A stretch of 64,000 nucleotides of DNA from Mycobacterium sp. GTDB taxonomy: Bacteria > Actinomycetota > Actinomycetes > Mycobacteriales > Mycobacteriaceae. The DNA is taken from contig JAOPWC010000179.1 of assembly GCA_025965895.1 (NCBI GenBank), positions 1 to 64,000 of the forward strand, in the 5' to 3' direction. The notes beneath the pieces were generated by a model. That model was not told the origin of the DNA. It was given only the letters and a program-made list of their open reading frames with translations, and ran no database searches. Within the stretch, counting starts at the first letter, position 1, and every line of letters starts with the position of its first letter. The translations under genes were made by a program, and so were the position numbers. Shown piece after piece: positions 1 to 8,893 of the stretch.

Positions 1-272
1 ACGCCGACCAGGTAGCCCTTCGGCATGTCCTCGAGCGTGGTGCCGCCGCCCGCACGTGAACCGCCGGTTTCCGACGAAAACGTGTCCGCGTCCGCGGCGG
101 CGTCGACGATGTCGGCGTACCTGCTGAGCACCCAGAACCCCTCACCATCGGGGGAATGACCCGTCGGCGGGTGGAACCAGACGGGTGATTTGCGGCGCAG
201 GGCGTCGAAGACGTGGTAGGGGAATCCCTCCGCGAAGCGGTCGAGATCGGTGAGGTCGACGTCGTCGTGCAT
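1..272 (-). CDS. Cytochrome P450, N-terminal part (runs off the window)
   Basis: The minus strand opens with ATG at 270-272 and stays open to the window edge, giving about 90 residues. They read MHDDVDLTDLDRFAEGFPY, then an LRRKSPVWFHP stretch, then GFWVLSRYADIVDAAADAD and FSSETGG. This is the usual start of bacterial soluble P450s: the A-helix, the 'PVW' strand and the 'W.v.ry.di..a..d...fss' B-helix region. The oxygen-binding and heme-Cys motifs would lie outside the window, so substrate cannot be inferred. It is divergent from the HNH gene with only 43 bases between the two starts. The family call rests on the N-terminus alone. Confidence 0.75.
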   Translation of the reverse strand, partial: MHDDVDLTDLDRFAEGFPYHVFDALRRKSPVWFHPPTGHSPDGEGFWVLSRYADIVDAAADADTFSSETGGSRAGGGTTLEDMPKGYLVG

Positions 273-307
273 GGATTCTGCCTACTTGTCAGCGGTCTGT
301 TTTACTA

Positions 308-323
308 TCGAATGTATGTTCGA
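308..323. promoter_or_regulatory. LexA SOS box overlapping the HNH start codon
   Basis: TCGAATGTATGTTCGA differs at one base from the mycobacterial LexA box TCGAAC-N4-GTTCGA. It covers the ATG at 316. Bound LexA would block both transcription and start-codon access. SOS boxes at the start of 13E12-family genes are known in mycobacteria, which supports the call. Confidence 0.85.
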
Positions 324-1599
324 GGTTGATGTGGCGCCGATGGATCCGCAGGCCGATGAGGCCGCCCTCATCGCTCGGATCGCGGCGCTGGAGCGGTTGA
401 AATCCGCGGCCGCGGCCGGGCAGGCGCGGGCAACGGCGGCACTGGACGCGCGGCGCAGGTGTGCAGAGGCCGACGCAGGCGTGCCCGCCGGCAAGCGCGG
501 CAGCGGCGTTGCCGGCGAGGTTGCGCTGGCGCGTCGCGACTCGCCGGCGCGGGGCAACCGGCACCTCGGGTTCGCCAAGGCGTTGGTGCACGAGATGCCG
601 CACACACTGGCCGCTCTGGAGACGGGTGTGCTGTCGGAGTGGCGGGCCACGCTCATCGTGCGAGAATCGGCGTGCCTGGACGTCGATGATCGGCGAGCAC
701 TGGACGCCGAACTGTGTGCCGACTGGGCGTCGTTGGAGGGCGTGGGCGACGCGCGGCTGGCGGCGGCAGCGAAGACCATCGCATACCGGCTCGACCCGCA
801 AGCGGTAGTGGACCGGGCGGCGAAAGCCGAGACCGAGCGCAGGGTGACGATCCGTCCGGCTCCAGACACCATGACCTGGCTGACCGCCTTATTGCCGGTT
901 GCCCAGGGCGTTTCGGTATATGCGGCGCTGCGGCGGGCGGCGGACACCACGTTCGACGAGCGGTCCCGCGATCAAGTGATGGCGGACGCCCTCGTGGAGC
1001 GGATCACCGGACGGGCTGCGGCGGAGCCGACGCCGGTGGCGGTCAATGTCGTCATTTCTGATGAGGCGCTGTTCGGCGGAACCTCGACGCCCGCGACGCT
1101 CGGCGGCTACGGGCCGATCCCGGCTGCGGTTGCCCGCCGCCTCATCCGGGACGCCGTCGCCGACAAGCGGTCTCGGGCCACGTTGCGGCGGCTCTACGCG
1201 CATCCGAGGACGGCGGCGCTGGTCGCGATGGAGTCGCGGTCGCGGTATTTCCCCCGAGGATTGGCCGACTTCATCGGAATGCGCGACCAACGCTGCCGGA
1301 CGCCGTACTGCGATGCCCCGATCCAGCACCGCGATCACGCCCGACCGCGCCGGCGCGGCGGCGCCACCAGCGCCGAGAACGGCCTGGGCTTGTGCGAGCA
1401 CTGCAACTACGTCAAGGAATCCGCGGGCTGGCACGTGAACGTCGGAGAGCGAGAGGGCAGACACGGCGCCGAATTCACCACGCCGACAGGAGCGACGTAC
1501 CCCTCGACGGCGCCCCCACTGCCGATGCCACCGCCGATCACTATCAGTGAGATCGAAGCCGGCATCTCCATTGCGATCGGGCGACTTTACGCCGCCTGA
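316..1599 (+). CDS. 13E12-repeat family HNH endonuclease (DUF222-HNH), SOS-controlled
   Basis: A 427-residue protein starting MFEVDVAPMDPQ. Residues about 20-300 form the DUF222 region (helical, rich in Ala and Arg). The C-terminal third carries an HNH fold: RCRTPYCDAPIQHRDHARP (Cys-x4-Cys-x5-HxDH), then GG.TS..N.LGLCEHCNYVKE, giving the paired cysteines and the Asn/His of the nuclease motif. An open frame continues upstream to 250, but the ATG at 316 is preferred because it is the usual MF start of the family and sits inside the SOS box. Homologues occur in many copies in mycobacteria and may belong to mobile REP13E12 elements. No repeat ends or second copy are visible here. The target is unknown. 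Confidence 0.85.
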   Translation: MFEVDVAPMDPQADEAALIARIAALERLKSAAAAGQARATAALDARRRCAEADAGVPAGKRGSGVAGEVALARRDSPARGNRHLGFAKALVHEMPHTLAALETGVLSEWRATLIVRESACLDVDDRRALDAELCADWASLEGVGDARLAAAAKTIAYRLDPQAVVDRAAKAETERRVTIRPAPDTMTWLTALLPVAQGVSVYAALRRAADTTFDERSRDQVMADALVERITGRAAAEPTPVAVNVVISDEALFGGTSTPATLGGYGPIPAAVARRLIRDAVADKRSRATLRRLYAHPRTAALVAMESRSRYFPRGLADFIGMRDQRCRTPYCDAPIQHRDHARPRRRGGATSAENGLGLCEHCNYVKESAGWHVNVGEREGRHGAEFTTPTGATYPSTAPPLPMPPPITISEIEAGISIAIGRLYAA

Positions 1600-1607
1600 C
1601 CCGGGTG

Positions 1608-1626
1608 GCAGGTTAGCCTTACCTAG
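1608..1626. promoter_or_regulatory. IdeR/DtxR-type iron box upstream of the ZIP transporter
   Basis: GCAGGTTAGCCTTACCTAG matches 16 of 19 positions of the mycobacterial iron-box consensus TTAGGTTAGSCTWACCTAA, with the mismatches only at the two ends. It lies 47 bases before the proposed GTG of the transporter gene. IdeR (iron) is the likely binder. MntR (manganese) recognises related sites and cannot be excluded. Confidence 0.7.
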
Positions 1627-1673
1627 AAGTACGGTTGACCTACCATTCGCCGGTCAGCCGGAGGGGAGTCGCC

Positions 1674-2486
1674 GTGTCGTCCGCCCAGATCGCCGTGCTT
1701 GGCGCCATCGCTGGAGCCACCATCTTCCTGGGACTGCCGCTTGGCAGGCTGCCCACACCGATGCCGCGTCTGAAGACAGGGTTGAACGCGGTCGCGACCG
1801 GCATCCTGATATTTCTGCTCTGGGATGTCTTGACCCACGCCTGGGAACCGATCGACACCAACCTTGCGCACCACGAGATCGGTTCCGCAGTGGCGCGCGG
1901 TGCGGTATTGGCCGTCACTTTCGCGGTGGGCCTGCTGGGACTCGTCTGGGTCGACGGAATCCTCGGTCGCCGCAGCAACGGGCCCGGGCCCGGGGCCGCG
2001 ACTGTGAGCGAATTCAAAGGCTCCGTCTTGAGCGATTCCGCGCATCGCCTGGCACTGATGATTGCGACCGGCATCGGGCTGCACAATTTCGCCGAAGGCC
2101 TGGCCATCGGCAACTCCGCCGCCGCGGGCGAGCTTGCTCTGGCCGCGATGCTGGTCATCGGATTCGCCTTGCACAATGCGACCGAGGGCTTCGGCATCGT
2201 TGCCCCGCTGACCGGGCAGCGGCCCTCGTGGGGCTTCCTGGCTCTCGTCGGACTGATCGGTGGCGCGCCGACATTCCTCGGCACCGTGGTCGGGCAGCGG
2301 TTCACCAACGAGTTCGTCTCTATCGCGTTCCTGGGGCTGGCGGCCGGCTCCATCCTCTACGTCGTGATCGAACTGCTGGCCGTGGCGCGCAAGGCCGACC
2401 TCAAAGTCCTGACCACGTGGGGCATCTTCGCGGGCCTGGTGCTGGGCTTCGTCACCGACGCGGTCATCACCGCAGCCGGCGCTTAA
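1674..2486 (+). CDS. ZIP family divalent metal transporter (GufA/ZupT-like)
   Basis: A 270-residue polytopic membrane protein with about eight hydrophobic segments. The ZIP metal site is visible: GIGLHNFAEGLAIGNSAAAG in the fourth helix and FALHNATEGFGI in the fifth, supplying the His/Asn/Glu ligands. Family members import Zn2+, Fe2+ or Mn2+, or move zinc in either direction. The start is set at GTG 1674 because GGAGGGG (1660-1666) sits 7 bases before it. A longer open frame from TTG 1635 lacks a binding site and would place the start nearly on the iron box. The iron box suggests an iron- or manganese-linked role. Convergent with the VOC gene, whose stop codon abuts this one. Confidence 0.88.
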   Translation: MSSAQIAVLGAIAGATIFLGLPLGRLPTPMPRLKTGLNAVATGILIFLLWDVLTHAWEPIDTNLAHHEIGSAVARGAVLAVTFAVGLLGLVWVDGILGRRSNGPGPGAATVSEFKGSVLSDSAHRLALMIATGIGLHNFAEGLAIGNSAAAGELALAAMLVIGFALHNATEGFGIVAPLTGQRPSWGFLALVGLIGGAPTFLGTVVGQRFTNEFVSIAFLGLAAGSILYVVIELLAVARKADLKVLTTWGIFAGLVLGFVTDAVITAAGA

Positions 2487-2921
2487 TCACCTGCGATCAG
2501 CGGTCAGCTCGATCCGCTGCGTGAGCCGCACGCTGTTGCCCGACGGATCACGGAACCCGGAGTCGATGCCATAGGGCATCTCATGCGGCGGTTCGTTGAA
2601 CTCGACCCCGCGCGCCGACAGCTCCTCATACGTGGCCTGGCAGTCGTCAGTCGTGAGAAACACCGTGCCAGCGAAGCCCTTGGCCACGAGGTCGAGCACC
2701 TGCGCGCGCGTCGTGTCGTCCATGACCGGCGGACCCGGCACGGCCATCAGCACGATCGATATGTCGTCCTGTCCTGGCGGTCCGACGGTGAGCCAACGGA
2801 AGTCGCCCAACTCGGGTAGCGAAACGTCCTCTCGCACTTCCATTCCGACGTTCTCGGTCCAGAACTTCAAGGCTACTTCTTGGTCGTGTACCCAAAGCTG
2901 GGTAATCGAGATTTTCAACAT
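2487..2921 (-). CDS. VOC superfamily (glyoxalase/bleomycin-resistance fold) protein
   Basis: A 144-residue protein with one vicinal-oxygen-chelate module pair. It begins MLKISITQLWVHDQEVALKFW with the characteristic 'v.D.e.al.FW...vG' first unit. It ends with a second unit containing 'Y.eL...GVeF...p', 'G...gfrDPsGNsvrL'. Metal-ligand positions are only partly conserved, and substrate (methylglyoxal adduct, antibiotic or other) cannot be assigned. It starts 11 bases after the stop of the AraC-type regulator on the same strand, so the two are probably one transcript with the regulator first. Confidence 0.8.
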   Translation of the reverse strand: MLKISITQLWVHDQEVALKFWTENVGMEVREDVSLPELGDFRWLTVGPPGQDDISIVLMAVPGPPVMDDTTRAQVLDLVAKGFAGTVFLTTDDCQATYEELSARGVEFNEPPHEMPYGIDSGFRDPSGNSVRLTQRIELTADRR

Positions 2922-2931
2922 GCCCCCGACG

Positions 2932-3387
2932 CTACGGCCGAGAGACGCCGCCCGTCTTCTTCCCGTGTGCTGACTTGGTGACCCGGCTGTCGGACCCGGG
3001 CCGGGTGTCGCGCTGGAGGATGCAGCTGGGCACCCGAGCGTGCACGGTCGCGGGCGGCATGCTGGCGCGATACGTGGCTGGGGACATGCCGAACACCCGG
3101 CTGAAGCTCGTGGTGAACGAGCCGACGCTCTGCAGGCCCACCATCACGCAGATGTCGGCGACCGATCGCTCGGTGTAGCGCAGCAGAGCCGCGGCGCGCT
3201 CCAGCCGGCGGGTCTGGAGGTAGGCGCGTGGCGATTCGCCGAACGTTCGGCTGAACATCCGGCTGAAATGCGCGCGAGACAGGCCCGCCGCGGCGGCAAG
3301 GTCGGCGACCGTGATCGGCTCGGCGTAGCGGGCGTCGACGAAGTCCTTCGCCCGCAGCAGATAACGCGCCGGGGGAACCTGTGCCAT
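2932..3387 (-). CDS. AraC family transcriptional regulator (stand-alone DNA-binding domain)
   Basis: About 151 residues from ATG 3385-3387 (MAQVPPARYLLRAKDFVD). The protein is essentially a double helix-turn-helix AraC domain with a basic tail: ITVADLAAAAGLSRAHFSRM is the first HTH, and SVADICVMVGLQSVGSFTTS then FGMSPATYR is the second. There is no separate N-terminal effector domain. A GTG at 3424-3426 in the same frame would add 13 residues and is the alternative start. It lies just upstream of the VOC gene and probably controls it. The effector is unknown. Confidence 0.82.
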   Translation of the reverse strand: MAQVPPARYLLRAKDFVDARYAEPITVADLAAAAGLSRAHFSRMFSRTFGESPRAYLQTRRLERAAALLRYTERSVADICVMVGLQSVGSFTTSFSRVFGMSPATYRASMPPATVHARVPSCILQRDTRPGSDSRVTKSAHGKKTGGVSRP

Positions 3388-3443
3388 GGCCACCAGTATC
3401 GCCTGCTCGCGGAACAAACCGCCCACGCAGTAGCGTTGAACCT

Positions 3444-3848
<405 letters not shown>

Positions 3849-3849
<1 letters not shown>

Positions 3850-5366
3850 TACATGGCCTTGCGCACGGCATTGTCCAGCGCCTTGAGCGCGGAACCAAGC
3901 TGCTCACGGCTGCCGCGCGCCAGTTCGTTCTCGCGCTCGTGCAGAAGACCGTACGTGAACGTGTCCTCGGCGGCGGCGTGCGCCGCGTCCGCCTGCTGGC
4001 TCAGGTGCGCGCGACTGACGACGCTGTCCTGGTGGTCGCCGAGCAACGACTGGATGGTCTTCGCCGCGTCGGAAACCTTCTTCTCGCCCGTCGCCGCGGC
4101 CGTGTAGCGCAACTTCTTCGCAGCCTTGCGGATGCGGTGCAGTGCCTCGTCCCGGTGTTCGGACTCAGCCTTGGCGGTGGCCTTGGCGCGCTTGCGCACC
4201 CGCTTGTAGGCGGCCTCGATCGTCGCCTCGGTCGACTGGTCCTCGCCTGGCTCCGGTGCCGGCGGCTCGGCCGCGACGAGTCCTTCCAGCGCGTCGAGCA
4301 TCCGGAAGTACCGTTGAGACCGCATGGCAGTCAAAGATTTTCGCAAGCCGGATCGATAACGGCGGCGGGCGCCCTCGACCAGCCGCTCACGCACCGGTCC
4401 ACGCACCAGCTCCCGCGGCAGCTCGTCGAGCGCTCTCCGGTAGCGCTCGGCCAGCACCTCGGCGTCCCGGGCCAGACCGAGCACGCCGGCCAATTGCCGC
4501 AGCTCGTCAAGGATCCAGGCGTCGTCGGAGAGCCCGAACGCGGACTCCGACGCCTGCAGCAGGCTGCGGATCTTGCGGGTCGTCACCCGCATCTGGTGCA
4601 CGCTGTCGTCGACGTCTTCACGCACCGCGAGGTCCCACACCAAAAGGTTTTCGACCTCCTCGGCGACCGCCCTGTGCACCGGATCCTCCGACCGGCCGCC
4701 GGTCGTCGGCGCGGGAGCTGTACCGTCGAGCACCCGTGCGAGCTTCGATGCGTGGCCCGCGGATTGTCCCCCCGCGTCGCGCAGCCGGTTGGTCAACCGG
4801 TCCAAAAGCTCGTCGTCGGCCACGCCCTCGGCGATGCCGTCCTCAGAGAGCTCGAGTTCCCACTCCCGCCACTGCTGCTCAGATCCGTCGCGTTCCGCTC
4901 GGCCGGTCACCTGATCGTCGGCGAACTCGGCCAGCGTCGTGCCGTTCGCGCTGAACAACTCCTCGACGGTCCTGTTCGTCGTGATCCGCGCCACCGGTTC
5001 AAGAGGTCGGTCGCGAACGATCGCCAACACCAGGTCGCGCAGGTCGGCGGGTACGTCATCGCTGTCGGTCAACGGCGCACGCACCTCGGTGCGCGCCTCC
5101 GGACCTGCAGGCAGCTTGAGGTGCCACCCGGCGTCGGTGCCGCCCGTTCGGCGTCGCAGCGTGATCCGGTGAGCCGCCAGATCCCGGCCGGGCGTGTCGA
5201 AGTAAACGGCCTGGAGGGTTTGCGACGGTAACCGCTCTACGCGCGCCACCGCGGCGAGACCGTCGAATGACGGCGAGACCGTCGACTCGTCGACGTCAAA
5301 CTTCCTCTCCACCTCCAGATGCCTGGAACTTGCGGAGCCACCGTCCTGACCTGCCGATTTCCCCAT
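3849..5366 (-). CDS. CYTH-CHAD domain protein (putative polyphosphate-associated, Rv2226-like)
   Basis: A 505-residue protein. The N-terminal CYTH domain (about residues 15-210) shows the signature HLEVERKFDVD (ExExK) and later basic/acidic strands such as ITLRRRTGGTDAGWHLKLP. These usually form a tunnel for triphosphate or polyphosphate and two metals. The C-terminal CHAD domain (about 230-500) carries the conserved histidine/arginine helices VHQMRVTTRKIRSLL and LHRIRKAAKKLRYTAA. CHAD domains bind polyphosphate. Enzymatic activity (triphosphatase or adenylate-cyclase-like) is not known for this branch. The start at ATG 5364-5366 gives MGKSAGQDGG. An in-frame start ten codons upstream is possible. 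It sits between rnpB and the carboxylase-like operon; in M. tuberculosis its homologue neighbours panB. Confidence 0.85.
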
Positions 5367-5470
5367 CTGGACGCATCTTCCCTTCAATGGCCGCAATGAT
5401 GGTGAACAGTAAATGGACAGGGTGCCACATGAAGATGAACAGATCCGGCGAGGAGGTGGGCGCGCGGGCG

Positions 5471-7471
5471 CTAGGACGCGCGCGGCTCGGCGAACTCACC
5501 TGCCACGTCCCATGCGCGGCGCTCGGCGGTGAACGCGACCGCCTGCTGATCGCGGAAGGCGGCGATGCTCGTCGCGTTGGCGGTCAGGAAGCGCTGGTAA
5601 TCCGGGAGCGAGAATTCGCCGTCGGCGATGTCGACGTGCCCGCGACCGGCCGCCATCTCGGCGCGCAACTCCACCAGCTCGGCCGAACTCACTGGGAAGA
5701 AGCTGATCCGGTCGAAATATCGCAGGAGCCAGGGCGTTCCGGGCTCGAAGGAGTCGGCCTGGCGCGGATGCCGGTGATTCCACACCTGCGTCGTGCGCCC
5801 GACGAACTGGTAGCCGCCGGGCCCCTCCATCCCGTAGACGCACAGGTAGGCCCCGCCGATGCCGACGGCGTTCTCCGGTGTCCAGGTCCGGGCCGGGTTG
5901 TACTTCGTCGTCACCAACCGGTGACGGGGGTCGAGGGGAGTGGCGACCGGCGCGCCGAGGTACACGTCGCCGAGTCCGAGTACCAGATACTGCGCGGCGA
6001 AGACCACGTCGTGCACCTGCGACACGTCGTCGAGACCGTTGATGCGCCGGATGAACTCGATGTTCCACGGGCACCACGGCGCGTCGGAGCGCACCCCGTT
6101 CATGTAGCGCTGGATCGCTACGTGCGTCGCCGGATCGTCCCACGACAACGGCAGTCTCACCGTCCGGCTGGACACCACGAGTTCACCGGAGGGGGGCAAC
6201 TCGCCGTCGATACGGGCGAGCAGCTCGGTGACCTCGGTTGCTGTCATCGTTTCCGGAGCGAACTGCACCTGCAGGGATCGGACACCCGGCGTCAACTCCA
6301 GCACGCCGGGCACGGCACGAACGCGCAACTGCTCGTAGAGCACGTGAACACGCGCGCGCATCGCCAAATCCAGTGCCATTGGCCCGTACTCGACCAGCAC
6401 ACCGCCGTCGCCGGCGCGGCGCAACGTCACGTCGGTGCCGTCGTCGGCCGCGTAGCGGGTGAGCACTCCGTCGTCGCCGTCACTGGAGGTCGAGATGACC
6501 AACGGAAAGGACGCGCGTCGCCTCAAATCGAGTGCTCGCAGCGACGGGGCGCGGTCGGCTCGCACCGGCACGAACCGCACCGCGTCGCCCGGGGCCATCT
6601 GGCCCAGCTTCCAGCGGTCGCCCTCCACAACGGTGACCGGGCAGACGAACCCGCCGAGGCTGGGGCCGTCGGGGCCAAGCAGGATCGGAGTGTCACCGGT
6701 GAAGTCAACCGCCCCCACGCAATACGCGGTGTCGTGGATGTTCGACGGGTGCAGGCCGGCTTCACCGCCGTCGCTGCGCGCCCACTGCGGCTTCGGTCCG
6801 TTGAGACGAACACCGGTACGGTCTGAGTTGAAGTGCACGGTGTAGTCGGTGCCGACCAGGGTGTCGATGTCGGCGCGGGTGAAGAACTCCGGCGCGGCGT
6901 GCGGACCTTCGGTGACCGCGACCTCCCACCGCGTGCCGATGCTCGGCTGGTCCTCGATGGACGCGCGCGCGCAGCGTGAGCCGTGACCGTCGCTCAACGC
7001 GGCCACCGACATCGCGTCGCCGGCGCGCAGTGCGCGGCCGTCGTGACCGCCGAACGCGCCCAGCGTGAACGTGGCCGCACTGCCCAGATACTGCGGCTCA
7101 GCGATGCCACCGGCCACCAATACGTAGCTGCGCATACCGGGCCCGCTCAGCGTGCCGAGGTCGAGCACCCCGTCCACCGGGATGGGCAGCGACTGCCACT
7201 GCGGCACGGGCACACCGTCAACGCTCACCGGCACCGCAGCTCCCGTGACGCATGCCAGACCGCCGTCGGGAAAGCGCAGCGCCGGGCCGGATCTGGTGCA
7301 TTCCAGGCCTGCCGCGCCCTCGGCATTGCCGAGCAGGCGGTTGCCGATCCGGAACGACAGGTCATCCATCGGTCCCGACGGCGGCACCCCGACGTGCCAG
7401 TATCCGACGCGGCCCGGCCAGTCCTGCACCGTGGTCAGCATGCCCGGCCGGATGACCTCGATGCGCGTCAT
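5471..7471 (-). CDS. Urea/guanidine carboxylase-like carboxyltransferase core, lacking BC and BCCP domains
   Basis: A 666-residue protein. Residues about 1-310 are a KipA/PxpC (AHS2) domain: IRPGMLTTVQDWPGRVGYWH, PPSGPMDD, NRLLGN, GLECT. About 340-530 is a KipI/PxpB (AHS1) domain: GGVLVEYGPM then LELTPGVRSLQVQF. The remainder is the extension typical of urea carboxylase (WCPWNIEFIRRINGL, TKYNPARTWTPENAVGIGG, GPGGYQFVGRTTQVWN). The chain ends at the point where a full urea carboxylase continues into the biotinyl domain. No AMKM motif and no N-terminal ATP-grasp domain are present. ATG 7469-7471 shares its A with the stop of the upstream gene (TAATG), so translation is coupled. It either needs a biotin carboxylase/BCCP made elsewhere or has another reaction. 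Confidence 0.85.
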   Translation of the reverse strand: MTRIEVIRPGMLTTVQDWPGRVGYWHVGVPPSGPMDDLSFRIGNRLLGNAEGAAGLECTRSGPALRFPDGGLACVTGAAVPVSVDGVPVPQWQSLPIPVDGVLDLGTLSGPGMRSYVLVAGGIAEPQYLGSAATFTLGAFGGHDGRALRAGDAMSVAALSDGHGSRCARASIEDQPSIGTRWEVAVTEGPHAAPEFFTRADIDTLVGTDYTVHFNSDRTGVRLNGPKPQWARSDGGEAGLHPSNIHDTAYCVGAVDFTGDTPILLGPDGPSLGGFVCPVTVVEGDRWKLGQMAPGDAVRFVPVRADRAPSLRALDLRRRASFPLVISTSSDGDDGVLTRYAADDGTDVTLRRAGDGGVLVEYGPMALDLAMRARVHVLYEQLRVRAVPGVLELTPGVRSLQVQFAPETMTATEVTELLARIDGELPPSGELVVSSRTVRLPLSWDDPATHVAIQRYMNGVRSDAPWCPWNIEFIRRINGLDDVSQVHDVVFAAQYLVLGLGDVYLGAPVATPLDPRHRLVTTKYNPARTWTPENAVGIGGAYLCVYGMEGPGGYQFVGRTTQVWNHRHPRQADSFEPGTPWLLRYFDRISFFPVSSAELVELRAEMAAGRGHVDIADGEFSLPDYQRFLTANATSIAAFRDQQAVAFTAERRAWDVAGEFAEPRAS

Positions 7472-8088
7472 TATCTCGACACGACCATCCGCACCGGTGT
7501 CGGGTTGAAGCCGTTGCACGGGTTGTTGATCTGCGGGCAGTTCGACAACAGCACCAGCGTGTCGAGCTGGGCGAGCAGGGTAGCGGTCTTGCCCGGACCC
7601 GAGAGCCCGTCGACGATCCCCAGCGTGCCGTCGGCCTCGACCGGAACGTTCATGAACCAGTTGATGTTCGACACGAGGTCACGCTTGCCCAGCCCCCATT
7701 TGGCGCCTTCGGCAAGGAAGTTCTCGGCGCACGCACGCTGGTGGCTGGTGTGGTGGCCGTAGCGCAGTGTGTTCGATTCTTGGGAGCAGGCACCGGCGAT
7801 GGTGTCGTGATTGCCGACGTCGTCGGCGACGACGGTCATCAGGGGGGTGCCGTCGGCGGTCCTCAGCACCGAGCCGGTGGTGAGGAAGATGTTGCGCTGA
7901 GACGCGATCGTGGCCTGCGCGCTGTAGCGCTGGGTATGGTCTTCGGCAGCGTAGAGCAGGCAGTCGACGGCTTGGTTGCCATGCAGGTCGATGATCTGCA
8001 AGTGCTCGCCTGAGCGGACAACCTTGGACCACGGGGAGCATGCCGCCACGACCTCGTCGGCGATGACTTCCGTTGCCGCACTGGTCAT
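7471..8088 (-). CDS. DUF1989 urea carboxylase-associated protein (CgdA/CgdB-like, carboxyguanidine deiminase family)
   Basis: A 205-residue protein starting MTSAATEVIADEVV. It has the family pattern: LQIIDLHGNQAVDCLLY, 'RYSAQATIASQRNIFLTTG', 'GNHDTIAGACSQESN', 'NINWFMNVPV', and a C-terminal LLSNCPQINNPCNGFNPTPV with paired cysteines. In established systems two such proteins form the heteromeric carboxyguanidine deiminase CgdAB, which turns carboxyguanidine into allophanate. Its ATG overlaps the TGA of the second DUF1989 gene by four bases (ATGA), so the pair is translationally coupled. Which of the two is A and which is B is not resolved here. No allophanate hydrolase is present in the window. 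Confidence 0.85.
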   Translation of the reverse strand: MTSAATEVIADEVVAACSPWSKVVRSGEHLQIIDLHGNQAVDCLLYAAEDHTQRYSAQATIASQRNIFLTTGSVLRTADGTPLMTVVADDVGNHDTIAGACSQESNTLRYGHHTSHQRACAENFLAEGAKWGLGKRDLVSNINWFMNVPVEADGTLGIVDGLSGPGKTATLLAQLDTLVLLSNCPQINNPCNGFNPTPVRMVVSR

Positions 8089-8837
8089 CTTGCAACCTCG
8101 TGATCTTGTGCAGCCACCCACGCAGCCTCGGTGTTGAACAATGCCCGCAGGTATTCGGGGTCGTCGCTGACGGGAACGGTGAGCTCGTCGCCGGCCCGCC
8201 AGGCCAGCACGTCCAGATCGGTGACCTCCGGCGCCGGGTCCAGCGGATGGGCGGCGTTTACCAAAAGGACCACTACCGGCAGGTGGATCAGAAGCTCCAG
8301 AGCCGTGCCAGGGCCGGCGGTTCCGGTGAACACCAGCCCCCCGTCGGGGTCGACACGCACACCGGCGAAGAACGACACCGACGGCGCGACGTCGCGCACG
8401 TCGAGGCCGTGCTTCAGCGCGCCGAGATGCATCAGCGCGCGGCCTTTGGCGGTCGGCCCGCACAGGGCGTCGTGACGGCCCGAGGAGTCGGCAACCACGG
8501 TGGCCAGCACCCGCCCCTGATCGGAAAGCAGTGGGTGCCCGGCCCCGAGATAGGCCTGCCACGGCACCTTGATCGTGTCAGCGACGTTGAGCCGCTCCCA
8601 GGGCGCCTCGGCCCGGAACAGCAGCATATGCGCGCAAGCGCCGCCGTCCGGGTCGGCCAGCCGCAGCCGGCTGCCGCGGCCGAGCACCTTGGTGGTGTAA
8701 CCGTCGGCCGGCACCGATTCGGCCCATCTGAGCCGAGCCGGGTCCACATGCGGCGGGGTGGCAGGTACTCGCATGGTCGCGTGTTTAGCCTGGTCGCGGG
8801 CGTGTGACCGGGCGCCCTCGGTTGATGCGGTGCTCAC
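8085..8837 (-). CDS. DUF1989 urea carboxylase-associated protein, larger partner
   Basis: A 250-residue protein, first gene of the coupled operon. After a basic N-terminal stretch it shows the DUF1989 pattern: GRGSRLRLADPDGGACAHML, 'ERLNVADTIKVPWQAYLGAGH', 'LATVVADSSGRHDALCG', 'PSVSFFAGVRVDPDGGL', and 'LLIHLPVVVLLVNAAHPLDP'. It aligns in layout with the next gene and is most likely its heteromeric partner in a deiminase acting after carboxylation of guanidine or a related amidino compound. The divergent TetR gene and a shared 157-base intergenic region suggest ligand-controlled expression. A second in-frame ATG at residue 22 (MRVPATPP) is a possible alternative start. Confidence 0.82.
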   Translation of the reverse strand: MSTASTEGARSHARDQAKHATMRVPATPPHVDPARLRWAESVPADGYTTKVLGRGSRLRLADPDGGACAHMLLFRAEAPWERLNVADTIKVPWQAYLGAGHPLLSDQGRVLATVVADSSGRHDALCGPTAKGRALMHLGALKHGLDVRDVAPSVSFFAGVRVDPDGGLVFTGTAGPGTALELLIHLPVVVLLVNAAHPLDPAPEVTDLDVLAWRAGDELTVPVSDDPEYLRALFNTEAAWVAAQDHEVAR

Positions 8838-8871
8838 GTCGGGCCTCCTCAGTGCATGCCAGATTAACTGT

Positions 8872-8893
8872 CAACTGAAAGTTTTGCCAGTTG
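8872..8893. promoter_or_regulatory. Inverted repeat in the operon/TetR intergenic region, candidate operator
   Basis: CAACTG (8872-8877) and CAGTTG (8888-8893) form a perfect 6-base inverted repeat with a 10-base spacer. It lies 35 bases upstream of the DUF1989 operon start and about 100 before the TetR start. The size suits a TetR-family dimer. Binding by the neighbouring regulator is inferred from position only. Confidence 0.35.
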
